Below are positions 1 to 10,452 of a DNA stretch of 64,000 nucleotides, one piece after another. Source of the DNA: Bacillus sp. SD075 (GTDB taxonomy: Bacteria; Bacillota; Bacilli; Bacillales; DSM-1321). Each line of letters begins with the position of its first letter. Position 1 is the stretch's first letter. Under the pieces are notes generated by a model, which ran no database searches, had not been told where the DNA came from, and saw only the letters and a list, made by a program, of their open reading frames with translations. The stretch spans positions 62,001-126,000 of the forward strand of contig NZ_JADILK010000008.1 of the NCBI RefSeq assembly GCF_017355165.1, written 5' to 3'. The position numbers and the translations under genes were made by a program.

Positions 1-1000
<1,000 letters not shown>

Positions 1001-1017
1001 TTAAGTTCGCAAATATA

Positions 1018-2052
1018 TTAAGGGGTGTAATTCCCCTGAATTAACTCTTGTGCCGCCGCTTCATCCGTGATCAAAACGGTTGATGAAGGAGCGCCTTTCA
1101 TGTAGGACCGGATAGCCTTTGCTTTAGTTTTACCACCAGCCACAGTTATCACTCGCTTTTCAGGGCTAAGATCATCTAACTGGATGCCTACTGTCAAAAC
1201 TTTATGAACAACCTTGCCATTTTCATCGTAATAATAACCGAATGCCTCTCCTACAGCCTTTCCATCTAACAGCTTCTTTAACATTTCTGGTGAAGAATTT
1301 CTTCTCTCTGCCATCGCCATGGCATCACCGATTCCATGAATGATCATATCGGCAGATTTGATTTGTGAAATCACTTCTTTAATTGCAGGTTCCTTCTGAA
1401 ATGAAGCATAAACCTCACCGCTTAATTGATCGGGTACATATAACACTCTGTATGAGGCTTGTGCCTTCTGTGCCATTTTTTCGACAATCGTGTTGGCCTG
1501 ATTCTGCACTGCTTCACCAATTCCACCGCGGGCTGGAACAAATGTCAATTTCCTGGATGCTTCATCAGGTGACAACGAATCAGCCACTTCAGCCATTGTC
1601 GATCCGCCAGTAACCGCAATGATATTCTTTGAATTCCATTCTCGTTTCATACGGTTTGCACAAGCTTTACCCAATTCTTTTTTCACCCATGGGGTCTCGT
1701 CACAATTTCCTGAAACAATAATGACTTCATCCACATGTAACAAATCCTGCAATTGCCGTTCCATTATGTCTATACCCATTACTTCACGCATTATTCCTTC
1801 TAACTTATCCAGGATTTCAATCCCTTCATCAGTCAGCGTCATGCCAGAGCTGAATATGTTAACCAGGTTCTGACTTTTCAGAAAATCAACCTCGCCTCTA
1901 AGCGTCCGCTCTGTCAAATTAAGGCTCACGGACAGACTGCGCCTTCCAACCGGCTGCATCATTTTGATATAACGCAGGATATCATATCTTTTTTGCATAA
2001 CCAAAAGGAAATCCGGTAATAATTTTCTTTGTACCTCGAGTAATGTACGCAT
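1018..2052 (-). CDS. cggR: Central glycolytic genes regulator, SorC/DeoR-type repressor
   Basis: Repressor of the gapA operon, 344 aa. An N-terminal winged-helix part (about residues 1-85, with the helix-turn-helix around RRSLSVSLNLTERTLRGEV) is followed by a SorC-type sugar-phosphate-binding domain (about 90-340). In the family, fructose-1,6-bisphosphate bound by this domain relieves repression. It is the first gene of the transcription unit and lies 32 nt upstream of gapA. A matching two-copy operator is found just upstream (see 2080-2115), so the gene is expected to be autoregulated. Length and context fit the Bacillus orthologue. Confidence 0.95.
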   Translation of the reverse strand: MRTLLEVQRKLLPDFLLVMQKRYDILRYIKMMQPVGRRSLSVSLNLTERTLRGEVDFLKSQNLVNIFSSGMTLTDEGIEILDKLEGIMREVMGIDIMERQLQDLLHVDEVIIVSGNCDETPWVKKELGKACANRMKREWNSKNIIAVTGGSTMAEVADSLSPDEASRKLTFVPARGGIGEAVQNQANTIVEKMAQKAQASYRVLYVPDQLSGEVYASFQKEPAIKEVISQIKSADMIIHGIGDAMAMAERRNSSPEMLKKLLDGKAVGEAFGYYYDENGKVVHKVLTVGIQLDDLSPEKRVITVAGGKTKAKAIRSYMKGAPSSTVLITDEAAAQELIQGNYTP

Positions 2053-2079
2053 ATTTAAAACTCCTAAAAAGTTAAGTTG

Positions 2080-2115
2080 GACACATTATGTCCCGCGTAG
2101 TCATTTTCTGTCCCG
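2080..2115 (-). promoter_or_regulatory. CggR operator (two direct repeats)
   Basis: Read on the minus strand the sequence is CGGGAC-N6-TGAC-N4-CGGGAC-N6-TGTC. This follows the published B. subtilis CggR operator pattern CGGGAC-N6-TGTC-N4-CGGGAC-N6-TGTC with one mismatch. It ends 27 nt upstream of the cggR start codon, where a tetrameric repressor could block transcription of cggR-gapA. Confidence 0.9.
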
Positions 2116-2122
2116 CTTAAAA

Positions 2123-2162
2123 CAAAAAAATATTCCTGCTACATATTTTATTCTAGCAGGAA
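2123..2162 (-). terminator. Rho-independent terminator after the sigL/glutaredoxin unit
   Basis: On the minus strand a 9-bp perfect stem (TTCCTGCTA/TAGCAGGAA) with a 12-nt loop is followed by a T-rich tract. It lies 30 nt past the glutaredoxin-like stop codon and insulates the cggR operator. Confidence 0.85.
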
Positions 2163-2191
2163 CGGAATGTTTCTTCAAATGATTTGAAAAA

Positions 2192-2452
2192 TTATTTTTC
2201 CAAAAGCTGATTTAGAGCTGATTTATCAACATTTCCAAATTGGACGATGTCATCTTTCCATTTAACGACAGGAATCATCAGCCCGAATTTCTCAAGCAAA
2301 TCATCATCCGTATGAATATCGATTTCCTTATAGCCTATGCCTGACTCGTCTTTCACTTCTTCTAGTACCTGCTTGGCTTTATCACATAACGGGCATTTAT
2401 CCCTACTATATAAAACAAACGCATTCGATTCCAAACCACTCATCCTTTTCAA
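2192..2452 (-). CDS. Small glutaredoxin-like thioredoxin-fold protein
   Basis: An 86-residue (or slightly shorter) protein with a CPLC redox motif near the N-terminus after a beta strand (FVLYSRDKCPLCDKA) and a cis-Pro region (MIPVVKW), as in the glutaredoxin-like/DUF836 family. Members are thiol-disulfide proteins whose partners are mostly unknown. The reading frame opens with a TTG overlapping the sigL stop codon. Another TTG at 2434 has AAAAGG 9 nt upstream and would give a protein starting just before ESNAFVLYS, so the start is uncertain. It is co-transcribed with sigL and ends in its own terminator. Confidence 0.75.
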   Translation of the reverse strand: MKRMSGLESNAFVLYSRDKCPLCDKAKQVLEEVKDESGIGYKEIDIHTDDDLLEKFGLMIPVVKWKDDIVQFGNVDKSALNQLLEK

Positions 2453-3786
2453 TCATATCTTTTTCGTTTAGATGAAGAGGGGATCCCTAATTGTTCCCGG
2501 TATTTGGCAACGGTCCGGCGGGCCAGGATAATTCCATGCTCCTCTTTCAACTGCTCTGCCAGGTCTTGATCTGAAAGCGGCTTTTGTTTATTTTCCCCAT
2601 TGATAGCTGCCTGTAGGCTCTTTTTTGCTTGCATGCCCGACATATCCTCATCTAGGCCGACCGACTGTAATGAAGTAGTGAAAAATATCCGCATCTCTAT
2701 CGTGCCGAATGGTGTCTGCACGTACTTCCCTTTAACCGCCCGGCTAACTGTGGACTCATGTATACCAAGTTCGTCAGCGACTTCTTTCATCGTCATCGGC
2801 TTCAAATAGTTCAGGCCATGATGAAAGCACGCCGGCTGTTTTTCGACGATGCACTGAATGACCTTCAATATAGTTTCTTTTCTCTGTTGGATCCCTCTGG
2901 ATATCCATTGGTATTCCTGCCACTTATCCTGGATAAACCGTTGAACACCCTGATCCTTATGGCTCTTCATTCGGTTTAAATACCCTTTTTCCACTTTAAG
3001 ATTGGGTGTGTTACCATCATAATTTCCGACAAGGAGCATGCCATCCCGAACTTCCACGACCACATCCGGCACTATATAAGAAGGTTTTTCCTGAAAAAAG
3101 AGTGAAGCCGGGCGCGGGTTCAACGTCTGGACATAATCAAATACTTCTTGAATCTCCTTCATTGTAACACCGATTTTCTTACTTAAGTCTTTCCAGCGCT
3201 TTTCAGCAAAACCGAGGAAATGGTTTTCTATGATCGATTCTGCCAGCAGATTCACCCCTTCTGCTTTCACCTGAAGCAAAAGGCACTCCTGAAGATTCCT
3301 CGCCCCAATTCCATGCGGCTCGAGTTGCTGTAAAATTGAGAGGCTTTCTTCCAAAACGACCGGGGATATGCCTTTGATACATATATCATCCAGCTGAGTC
3401 CTTAAGTAACCGTTTTCATCAAGGTTATGAATTAATAGCAGCATTGCCTTATGCTGCTCACCGGAAAGCTGCTGGTGATTCACCTGGGACATGATATGCT
3501 GTTCAAGCGATACTGTATCTTCACTGATCTGCTCAATCCAATAATTGGCATCATACGTATTCTTTAGAGTCCTTTTCCCCTTTTTCCGATCAAAAGTCGG
3601 CTGAAATAAAGTAGATGTTGGCTGATCTATGGACAGTAAAGGATTCTCCACCATTTTATTTTCTAAAAAAGCCGATAGCTCCTGCGAGGAATATTGCAGC
3701 AATGTAATAGCTTGCATAAGCTCCTGGGTCATTGCCATCTTTAATGTTTGCTGTTGAAAAAGTCCTGCTTTCATATTCATACTCAT
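2449..3786 (-). CDS. rpoN: RNA polymerase sigma-54 factor
   Basis: Sigma-54 (SigL in Bacillus), 445 aa. It directs transcription of amino-acid catabolism and related operons together with enhancer-binding activators. Visible parts are the Gln-rich N-terminal activator region (LFQQQTLKMAMTQEL), the core-binding middle, a helix-turn-helix (LGIHESTVSRAVKGK) and the RpoN box ARRTVAKYRE near the C-terminus. The frame is open for eight codons upstream. I chose the ATG at 3786 because GGGAGG lies at proper spacing before it; an ATG six nt further in is also possible. A cre site lies 62-75 nt upstream, consistent with CcpA control known for B. subtilis sigL. Confidence 0.95.
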   Translation of the reverse strand: MSMNMKAGLFQQQTLKMAMTQELMQAITLLQYSSQELSAFLENKMVENPLLSIDQPTSTLFQPTFDRKKGKRTLKNTYDANYWIEQISEDTVSLEQHIMSQVNHQQLSGEQHKAMLLLIHNLDENGYLRTQLDDICIKGISPVVLEESLSILQQLEPHGIGARNLQECLLLQVKAEGVNLLAESIIENHFLGFAEKRWKDLSKKIGVTMKEIQEVFDYVQTLNPRPASLFFQEKPSYIVPDVVVEVRDGMLLVGNYDGNTPNLKVEKGYLNRMKSHKDQGVQRFIQDKWQEYQWISRGIQQRKETILKVIQCIVEKQPACFHHGLNYLKPMTMKEVADELGIHESTVSRAVKGKYVQTPFGTIEMRIFFTTSLQSVGLDEDMSGMQAKKSLQAAINGENKQKPLSDQDLAEQLKEEHGIILARRTVAKYREQLGIPSSSKRKRYD

Positions 3787-3829
3787 CGATTCATCCCTCC
3801 CCCACTCCATTTTACATTATCAGGAGAAA

Positions 3830-3861
3830 ATTCTACACAAAAACCCATGAAAACGCTTACG
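3830..3861 (-). promoter_or_regulatory. sigL promoter region with cre (CcpA) site
   Basis: On the minus strand 3848-3861 reads CGTAAGCGTTTTCA, 13 of 14 positions of the cre consensus TGWAANCGNTNWCA. A -10-like TAGAAT is at 3830-3835, so the cre site would cover the -35 region and favour repression. The remaining stretch up to the tRNA (3862-4103) is AT-rich and I see no gene in it. Confidence 0.65.
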
Positions 3862-4103
3862 TTTTTTTCTGAATAGTTTATTTGTTTTAAATACTATATG
3901 TTAGAAATGCAAATTTAACAACTACTTTTATTGAAAAATCACCTTTCTTCAATAGGGTGGGCGAATATTTTCAAGACAGGACTGACGTTCCAGGATTCGA
4001 TGAAATATTACGGAAAACGAGTAAATTCGCCAAAAACCTTAGGGACCCTCCTTAAAAATGACCAATAAAAAATCCCCCGCTTTATTAAGCAGAAGATTGG
4101 TAA

Positions 4104-4175
4104 TGCCCTCGGCAGGAATCGAACCTGCATTTCAAGCTTCGGAGGCTTGCGTTCTATCCGTTGCACTACGAGGGC
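4104..4175 (-). tRNA. tRNA-Arg (anticodon CCG)
   Basis: The minus strand folds into a full cloverleaf: acceptor stem GCCCTCG/CGAGGGC with discriminator A, anticodon stem CAAGC/GCTTG enclosing loop CTCCGAA (anticodon CCG, reading codon CGG), and a T arm with GGTTCGATTCC. The 3' CCA is not encoded. No integrase or att duplication is visible next to it. Confidence 0.96.
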
Positions 4176-4381
4176 GTAATAGAAAATATTTTTTCAACAG
4201 ACTTCATTATATGATAGAATCCCCTCCTTTGCAAGGGTTATCAGGTTTAAAACTTCTTCTTTTGGGTATTATGGGTAATGTGGAAATTCATCCCTGTACG
4301 GCATAAAATAAAGGAATCTATCAGGAAGGAGCCTTAGCCAGAAAATTGTCGAACAAATTATTCATTATAGGGTTTGTTTTG

Positions 4382-4421
4382 TTTGACCTAAATTGACCAA
4401 AAAGTGTATCATACATACATA
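4382..4421 (+). promoter_or_regulatory. clpP promoter overlapped by a CtsR box
   Basis: Positions 4382-4398 read TTTGACC-TAA-ATTGACC, the heptad direct repeat recognised by the CtsR heat-shock repressor (one mismatch in the second heptad plus the middle spacer base). The second heptad contains the -35 TTGACC (4393-4398), followed after 17 nt by TACATA (4416-4421). This is the classic layout of class III heat-shock genes. Confidence 0.82.
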
Positions 4422-4462
4422 AAGAATTTAAATGATTCTCTTAATCGAAGGAGGAAATGAAC

Positions 4463-5071
4463 ATGAATTTAATTCCTACAGTTATCGAACAAACAAGTCG
4501 TGGGGAGCGTGCCTACGATATTTACTCCCGTTTATTAAAAGACCGGATCATTATGCTAGGAAGTGCAATTGACGATAATGTTTCCAACTCCATTGTTGCT
4601 CAATTACTATTTTTAGAAGCGGAAAATCCTGAAAAAGATATCACTCTATATATCAACAGCCCAGGTGGAAGCATCACTTCAGGCATGGCCATTTACGATA
4701 CTATGCAATATATCAAACCTAATGTATCCACAGTATGCATCGGTATGGCCGCTTCCATGGGTGCTTTCCTATTGGCCGCTGGCGAAAAAGGCAAACGTTA
4801 TGCGTTGCCAAACAGTGAAGTCATGATTCACCAACCGCTTGGAGGAGCTCAAGGTCAAGCTACGGAAATTGAAATAGCTGCCCGCCGTATCCTTCACTTG
4901 AAAGATAAACTTAACCAAATTTTAGCAGAGCGGACTGGACAGCCTATTGAAGTCCTTCAAAGGGATACGGAACGTGATAACTTCATGACTTCCGAAAGAG
5001 CTCTTGAATATGGCTTGATTGACAAAGTCATCACGCGCAGCATCCTTGATGATAAAAAGGACTCTAAATAA
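4463..5071 (+). CDS. clpP: ATP-dependent Clp protease proteolytic subunit
   Basis: ClpP serine protease, 202 aa, which forms the two-ring chamber used by ClpC, ClpX and ClpE ATPases for protein quality control. Catalytic Ser lies in GMAASMGAF, His in MIHQPLGG and Asp in the ERDTERDNF region. The ATG at 4463 is chosen because GGAGG lies 8 nt upstream; an in-frame ATG at 4457 is only 2 nt from it, and the family starts MNLIPTV. It is the only long plus-strand gene in the first 19 kb. A CtsR-controlled promoter precedes it and a strong terminator follows. Confidence 0.97.
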   Translation: MNLIPTVIEQTSRGERAYDIYSRLLKDRIIMLGSAIDDNVSNSIVAQLLFLEAENPEKDITLYINSPGGSITSGMAIYDTMQYIKPNVSTVCIGMAASMGAFLLAAGEKGKRYALPNSEVMIHQPLGGAQGQATEIEIAARRILHLKDKLNQILAERTGQPIEVLQRDTERDNFMTSERALEYGLIDKVITRSILDDKKDSK

Positions 5072-5082
5072 TCATGCAACAA

Positions 5083-5125
5083 AAGGCTCCGGAGATCGCC
5101 TTAAGCGACTCCCGGAGCCTTTTTT
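5083..5125 (+). terminator. clpP terminator
   Basis: Long GC-rich inverted repeat (AAGGCTCCGG.../...CCGGAGCCTT) followed by TTTTTT, just past the clpP stop codon. Confidence 0.92.
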
Positions 5126-5133
5126 ACATGATA

Positions 5134-5171
5134 AAGGAAAAAGGATGCACTTTTGGCATCCTTTTCCTTTA
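5134..5171 (-). terminator. Terminator of the crh operon
   Basis: Inverted repeat AAAGGAAAAGGATGC/GCATCCTTTTTCCTTT read on the minus strand, starting at the crh stop codon. It faces the clpP terminator, so the two convergent units are separated. Confidence 0.8.
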
Positions 5172-5426
5172 ACCCTCTTGCTGAACGAACTCTTCCAGTG
5201 CCGCTAACGCTTCTTTTTCATCGCGTCCTTCAACGATTAATTTCACGGACACGCCAGAACTGATGGCAAGGCTCATTAACCCCATTATACTTTTTGCATT
5301 CACTTTCTTTCCTTCTTTTTCAAGAAAAACATCTGAATGAAAGCGGTTAGCTTCTTGTACAAAAAGAGCCGCCGGCCGTGCTTGCAAACCCGTTTTCAAT
5401 TTTACCTCAACTTGTTTTTCCACCAT
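5169..5426 (-). CDS. crh: HPr-like catabolite repression protein Crh
   Basis: Crh, 85 aa, resembles the PTS phosphocarrier HPr but has Gln at position 15 (GLQARPAALF) where HPr has the phosphorylatable His. It therefore cannot carry PTS phosphate. Ser46 in AKSIMGLMSL is kept; HPr kinase (hprK, 24144-25079 in this window) phosphorylates it, and P-Ser-Crh acts as a CcpA corepressor. It is the last gene of the nudix-rapZ-yvcK-whiA-crh operon, as in B. subtilis. Confidence 0.95.
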   Translation of the reverse strand: MVEKQVEVKLKTGLQARPAALFVQEANRFHSDVFLEKEGKKVNAKSIMGLMSLAISSGVSVKLIVEGRDEKEALAALEEFVQQEG

Positions 5427-5446
5427 CTTGATCTCCCCTGTTAGTT

Positions 5447-6400
5447 TTATTTTTTCGCAGCAATAGCCTCTCCCCCACGGAGCCTGTCAGCTATTTCATC
5501 AATTTTTCGTAATCGGTGATTAATCCCGGACTTACTGATGGTTCCCCCGGATACCATTTCCCCAAGTTCCTTCAAGGTTATATCCTGAAACGCTATCCTA
5601 AGTTCCGCAATTTCCCGAAGCTTATCCGGTAAAATGCTTAGTCCTACCGTATCATCGATATAATGGATATTTTCAACCTGGCGCAATGAGGCCCCGATCG
5701 TTTTGTTCAAATTAGCTGTTTCACAATTCACAAGCCGATTCACTGAATTACGCATATCACGGACAATCCGGACATCCTCGAACCTTAATAGAGCTGAATG
5801 GGCGCCAACTATGCTTAAAAACTCGGCAATCTTTTCGGCTTCTTTCAAATAAATGATGTACCCTTTCTTGCGTTCAAGCGTCTTGGCCTTCAAGCCAAAC
5901 TTATTCATTAACTCACAAAGGGCATCATTGTGCTCTTTATAAAGTGAGAAAATCTCAAGGTGATAGGAAGACGTTTCCGGATTATTTACCGACCCCCCCG
6001 CAAGAAATGCACCTCTTAGGTATGAACGCTTACAGCATTTCTTCCCAACAATAGTATCGGATATTTCATGGAGAATTTCAAAACCTTCCCCTAAAATTTC
6101 CAAATCGGTTAAAATCCGCTGCCCTCCGGATGACATCCTGACAATATATACATTATTCTTTTTAAGCTTCATCTTTTTACGGACCAACAGCTCGACCTGG
6201 ACCTCATAACTTTTTTTCAGCAGCGTATAAATCCTTCTGGCAATCGCGGCATTTTCCGTTTGAATATCCACAACAAGCTTCCGATTAGAAAATGAAAGGG
6301 ATCCGTTCATCCGGATAAGCGCACACAATTCCGCTTTACCACAGCAATCCTTTCCCTCTAATGTAGTAAGCTCTTTTTTCGTTTCTGAAGCAAAAGACAT
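5447..6400 (-). CDS. whiA: WhiA family DNA-binding protein
   Basis: WhiA (YvcL in B. subtilis), 317 aa: a degenerate LAGLIDADG-endonuclease-like N-terminal part and a C-terminal helix-turn-helix ([21 protein letters not shown]). In Bacillus it influences chromosome segregation and cell division and binds DNA without the sporulation role known from Streptomyces. The ATG at 6400 ([11 protein letters not shown]) is chosen: GGGGGTGA precedes it and the family starts there. An upstream in-frame TTG at 6415 is unlikely. It sits 47 nt after yvcK and 21 nt before crh. Confidence 0.95.
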   Translation of the reverse strand: MSFASETKKELTTLEGKDCCGKAELCALIRMNGSLSFSNRKLVVDIQTENAAIARRIYTLLKKSYEVQVELLVRKKMKLKKNNVYIVRMSSGGQRILTDLEILGEGFEILHEISDTIVGKKCCKRSYLRGAFLAGGSVNNPETSSYHLEIFSLYKEHNDALCELMNKFGLKAKTLERKKGYIIYLKEAEKIAEFLSIVGAHSALLRFEDVRIVRDMRNSVNRLVNCETANLNKTIGASLRQVENIHYIDDTVGLSILPDKLREIAELRIAFQDITLKELGEMVSGGTISKSGINHRLRKIDEIADRLRGGEAIAAKK

Positions 6401-6466
6401 CCATTTCACCCCCAATCGAACGCAGGTAATCTATTTTTATCAATAAAAAAACGTCCCCGCTTATAT

Positions 6467-7453
6467 CTACGGAACTATGTGGCTTTTTGTTTCATTTACA
6501 AGCATATTATAAAGCAAATCCGCCACTTTTTTCGTATCATGGCGTATTACATTCCCTTCATAGCTGAAAATGCGTTCTTGTATGATTTCAAGACCCATCC
6601 GTTTTAAACTTTCCACATCATACATGACCGGTTTGGCATATTCAGCTTGGTAGCGTTGCTGAATCTCGGTTGGTATTTCCTCATTATTAACAAGTATCCT
6701 GTCAATATATGCATTTCCCATATGGTCATATATCGCTTTTATATGATCGCTCGCACTATAATCCAGCGTCTCGCCGGCCTGTGTCATCAAATTGCAGATG
6801 TACACCTTCTTAGCCTTGGAACGGCCAACCTCTTCTCCTAAACCAGGGACAAGTAAGTTAGGCAGAATGCTAGTATATAGGCTTCCTGGACCTATGACAA
6901 TAAGATCAGCCTGCTTGATTTCCTGGAGAGTTTCACTAAGCGGCTTTATATGATGGGGAGACAGAAACACTTTTTTTATTTTCTTTCCTGAGAAGGGAAT
7001 CTTGGATTCTCCTGTAATTATCGTTCCGTCATCCATCTCCGCATGGAGAACCACACTTTGGTTGGCAGCCGGAAGCACTTTACCGCGGACATTAAGAAAT
7101 TTACTCATTTCCTGGATCGCATGGACGAAATCCCCTGTCAACGAGGTCATTGCCGCAAGTATCAAATTCCCCAGCGAATGCCCGGACAACTCATTTTTAC
7201 TCTGAAAGCGATGTTGAAACATTTGTTCAACAAGGGGTTCTACATCCGATAACGCAGCCAGCACGTTACGAATATCACCCGGAGCGGGAATATCCATATC
7301 CTCGCGAAGGCGGCCTGAACTTCCACCGTCATCAGCTACCGTTACGATTGCCGTTATATCCACCGGATGCTTCTTTAACCCTCTCAACAAAACGGGAAGG
7401 CCGGTTCCCCCTCCAATGATCACAACCTTAGGTTGTTTCTTTTTATCTAACAT
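6467..7453 (-). CDS. yvcK: Gluconeogenesis factor YvcK (CofD-like, UDP-sugar binding)
   Basis: 328-aa protein of the CofD/YvcK family, with the N-terminal nucleotide-sugar motif [17 protein letters not shown] followed by [12 protein letters not shown]. In B. subtilis YvcK binds UDP-sugars, is needed for growth on gluconeogenic carbon sources and affects cell shape through peptidoglycan synthesis. The start overlaps the rapZ stop by 11 nt, indicating translational coupling. Length and neighbours match the orthologue. Confidence 0.94.
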   Translation of the reverse strand: MLDKKKQPKVVIIGGGTGLPVLLRGLKKHPVDITAIVTVADDGGSSGRLREDMDIPAPGDIRNVLAALSDVEPLVEQMFQHRFQSKNELSGHSLGNLILAAMTSLTGDFVHAIQEMSKFLNVRGKVLPAANQSVVLHAEMDDGTIITGESKIPFSGKKIKKVFLSPHHIKPLSETLQEIKQADLIVIGPGSLYTSILPNLLVPGLGEEVGRSKAKKVYICNLMTQAGETLDYSASDHIKAIYDHMGNAYIDRILVNNEEIPTEIQQRYQAEYAKPVMYDVESLKRMGLEIIQERIFSYEGNVIRHDTKKVADLLYNMLVNETKSHIVP

Positions 7454-8342
7454 CTGCTTTCCCCTTACTTTTTTCGATATCGCGATGTGACACTTGAACC
7501 CTGTAATCCTTTTTGAAGTGGTTTGAAATATACTCCGTCAGTGCTACAGAACGGTGCTGACCGCCTGTACACCCAATCGCAACAACAAGCTGTGCTTTCC
7601 CTTCACGTTTATAATACGGAAGCATGAAAGCGAGCAGATCGGTCACTTTTTCCAGGAATTTTTGCGTCTCGCTCCATTTTAAAACATAGCCCGACACTTC
7701 CTGTTCCAAGCCAGTCCTTGGCCTCATATGGTCAATATAATATGGATTCGGCAGGAATCTTACATCAAATACAAGATCGGCATCTATGGGCAGACCATGC
7801 TTGAACCCGAACGACATGACATTGACTGTAAAACCGACACTTTTATCGGCAGAAAATTCCGAAGCGATTTTCTCCCTCAATTCGCGCGGTTTCAGGTGGG
7901 AAGTATTAAAGATCAACTGAGCCCTTCCCTTCAATTCATCCAAAAGTTCCCGTTCCATTTTAATGCCTTCCAATGGCCGGCCTAATGGAGCAAGAGGGTG
8001 GGTCCTTCTCGTTTCCTTATATCTGCGGACCAAGGAATCATCATCCGCTTCAAGAAAAAGGATTCTTGGTGATACTGCAGCTGTATCCGTTAAATGATCC
8101 AGTGCAAGAAATAAGGAATCAAAAAACTCCCTTCCCCTTAAATCCATGACAAGGGCCACTTTATTCATCTTATTCCCGGAGTCCTTCATTAACTCCAAAA
8201 ACTTTGGTAATAGCGTGGGCGGCAAATTATCGACGCAAAAAAAGCCGAGGTCTTCAAAACTTTGCACCGCCACCGTCTTACCTGCTCCGGACATTCCGGT
8301 AATGATGACCAATTGCGTTTCACTCATCTGCCCTGTACTCAT
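7443..8342 (-). CDS. rapZ: RNase adapter protein RapZ (YvcJ), nucleotide-binding
   Basis: 299-aa P-loop protein with Walker A GMSGAGKT (about residues 16-23) and the RapZ C-terminal half ([15 protein letters not shown]). B. subtilis YvcJ hydrolyses GTP and affects competence; the E. coli RapZ role in glmZ decay is not established in Bacillus. The ATG at 8342 has GGCGGAG five nt upstream. Second gene of the nudix-rapZ-yvcK-whiA-crh operon. Confidence 0.94.
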   Translation of the reverse strand: MSTGQMSETQLVIITGMSGAGKTVAVQSFEDLGFFCVDNLPPTLLPKFLELMKDSGNKMNKVALVMDLRGREFFDSLFLALDHLTDTAAVSPRILFLEADDDSLVRRYKETRRTHPLAPLGRPLEGIKMERELLDELKGRAQLIFNTSHLKPRELREKIASEFSADKSVGFTVNVMSFGFKHGLPIDADLVFDVRFLPNPYYIDHMRPRTGLEQEVSGYVLKWSETQKFLEKVTDLLAFMLPYYKREGKAQLVVAIGCTGGQHRSVALTEYISNHFKKDYRVQVSHRDIEKSKGKADVR

Positions 8343-8387
8343 AGTTTCTCCGCCCCCATGTATAGCAATCTTTTTTATATATGAAAA

Positions 8388-8855
8388 TTAGCCTGGATCC
8401 AATCGGTAAGAAAGCAGCTTGAACTCAGGCGTATAGGTAAAGGTTCCATAGATGATCCCACTTCCATGAACCATATAGTCCAGGATGTGGAAATCACCTT
8501 CAGCCATCATCAGCTTTTTAACATCTTCAACCGGATGCCAGCTAAGTTCCCCTTCTTCACAAACATCCACATTTACACCATCGGATTCCGTTGCAAAGAA
8601 AGTGAACATCATCCATTCTGACAAAACCTTATCTCCGTCCTTCATAATGAAGGTGAAAATACCTTTGATGGAAGGGTTTTTTAAATAAACGCCCGTTTCT
8701 TCGCGATATTCCCTAATGCAAGCATCGCGAACAGATTCCCCAGGCTCCATCTTGCCGCCTGGAGCTACCCACCATCCGCGTCTAGGCTTTTTCAATAAGA
8801 GGATTTGATTATCTTTGATCAATACACAGTTTGTGACACGTTGCACGTTCTTCAC
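8388..8855 (-). CDS. yvcI: NUDIX hydrolase YvcI
   Basis: 155-aa Nudix protein with an intact box GGKMEPGESVRDACIREYREETGV-like pattern (Gx5Ex7REUxEExGU) around residues 32-55. The family hydrolyses nucleoside diphosphate derivatives; the position ahead of rapZ matches B. subtilis yvcI. Its physiological substrate is not deducible. First gene of the operon; a promoter lies at 9036-9064. Confidence 0.88.
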   Translation of the reverse strand: MKNVQRVTNCVLIKDNQILLLKKPRRGWWVAPGGKMEPGESVRDACIREYREETGVYLKNPSIKGIFTFIMKDGDKVLSEWMMFTFFATESDGVNVDVCEEGELSWHPVEDVKKLMMAEGDFHILDYMVHGSGIIYGTFTYTPEFKLLSYRLDPG

Positions 8856-9035
8856 CTCAATTGGATCTGCTCGACTATAGAAACCTTCACCCCCCGTGTT
8901 AAAGAGATTCAGTTTATATCCTTAAACCGCCGCTAGATATCCATTTGGCGATTTACAAATGCTAATAGTTCAAACAAGTTGTATTTTTCATCTTCTTACC
9001 ATTATGAAATATATATATGTGTAGTCTATCTTATC

Positions 9036-9064
9036 ATTATACTATTTTTGAAATGAGCTAACAA
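9036..9064 (-). promoter_or_regulatory. Promoter of the yvcI-rapZ-yvcK-whiA-crh operon
   Basis: On the minus strand TTGTTA (9064-9059) and TATAAT (9041-9036) are separated by exactly 17 nt, about 180 nt upstream of the yvcI start codon. A good sigma-A match and the only strong one in the gap. Confidence 0.7.
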
Positions 9065-9066
9065 TA

Positions 9067-9188
9067 AAGTAAACTTCCTGCATTGAGGGAATATCCCTTC
9101 GCAAGGAATCACGGAGGTGAGCCGTTATCCTGCTTAACACCTATTCTTCTCCACTTTCGCAGCCTACATGCAAAGGGTTGGTTTACTT
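9067..9188. ncRNA. Candidate structured RNA element (unassigned)
   Basis: A 122-nt stretch closed by the perfect 8-bp pair AAGTAAAC/GTTTACTT. Inside there is a second helix (TGCAT/ATGCA), a short hairpin GGGAATATCCC, and an apical stem AGGTG...CACCT containing an inner TTA/TAA pair. The nested layout, with a large internal loop holding a small hairpin on one side, is reminiscent of 6S RNA but shorter than known Bacillus 6S RNAs. The strand cannot be decided: no clear promoter and terminator pair flanks it. The rest of the yvcI-trxB gap (8856-9035, 9189-9252) shows nothing else. Confidence 0.35.
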
Positions 9189-9252
9189 CACATTAAAAAA
9201 CATTTAAAAACACCCTAAAAATTGGAACTAAAGATATAGTCTTAAAGCAGGA

Positions 9253-9290
9253 AAACAAAAAAAAGACACAGAAACTTAATCTGTGTCCTT
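9253..9290 (-). terminator. trxB terminator
   Basis: On the minus strand GGACACAG...CTGTGTC stem followed by a run of eight T, about 110 nt after the trxB stop. Confidence 0.9.
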
Positions 9291-9401
9291 AAACGTTTAT
9301 AATAAAAGGGGGTCAACTTCTACCCCCACTATAACCAATCATTATTTCACACGTGTTACAACACCGTTAAAACGGAATTACGATTGTATATTCCCTTGAA
9401 A

Positions 9402-10409
<1,008 letters not shown>

Positions 10410-10452
10410 CTATTATCCTATATAACAAATAATTTTTCGTCCAAATATCTGC

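Noticed and set aside
4104-4175. tRNA-Arg as an integration site of a mobile island
   Set aside because: No integrase, no repeated tRNA 3' end nearby, and flanking genes are core genes.
9067-9188. Firm assignment as 6S RNA
   Set aside because: Shape is suggestive, but length is well below known Bacillus 6S RNAs and no promoter/terminator pair is visible; kept only as a candidate structured RNA.
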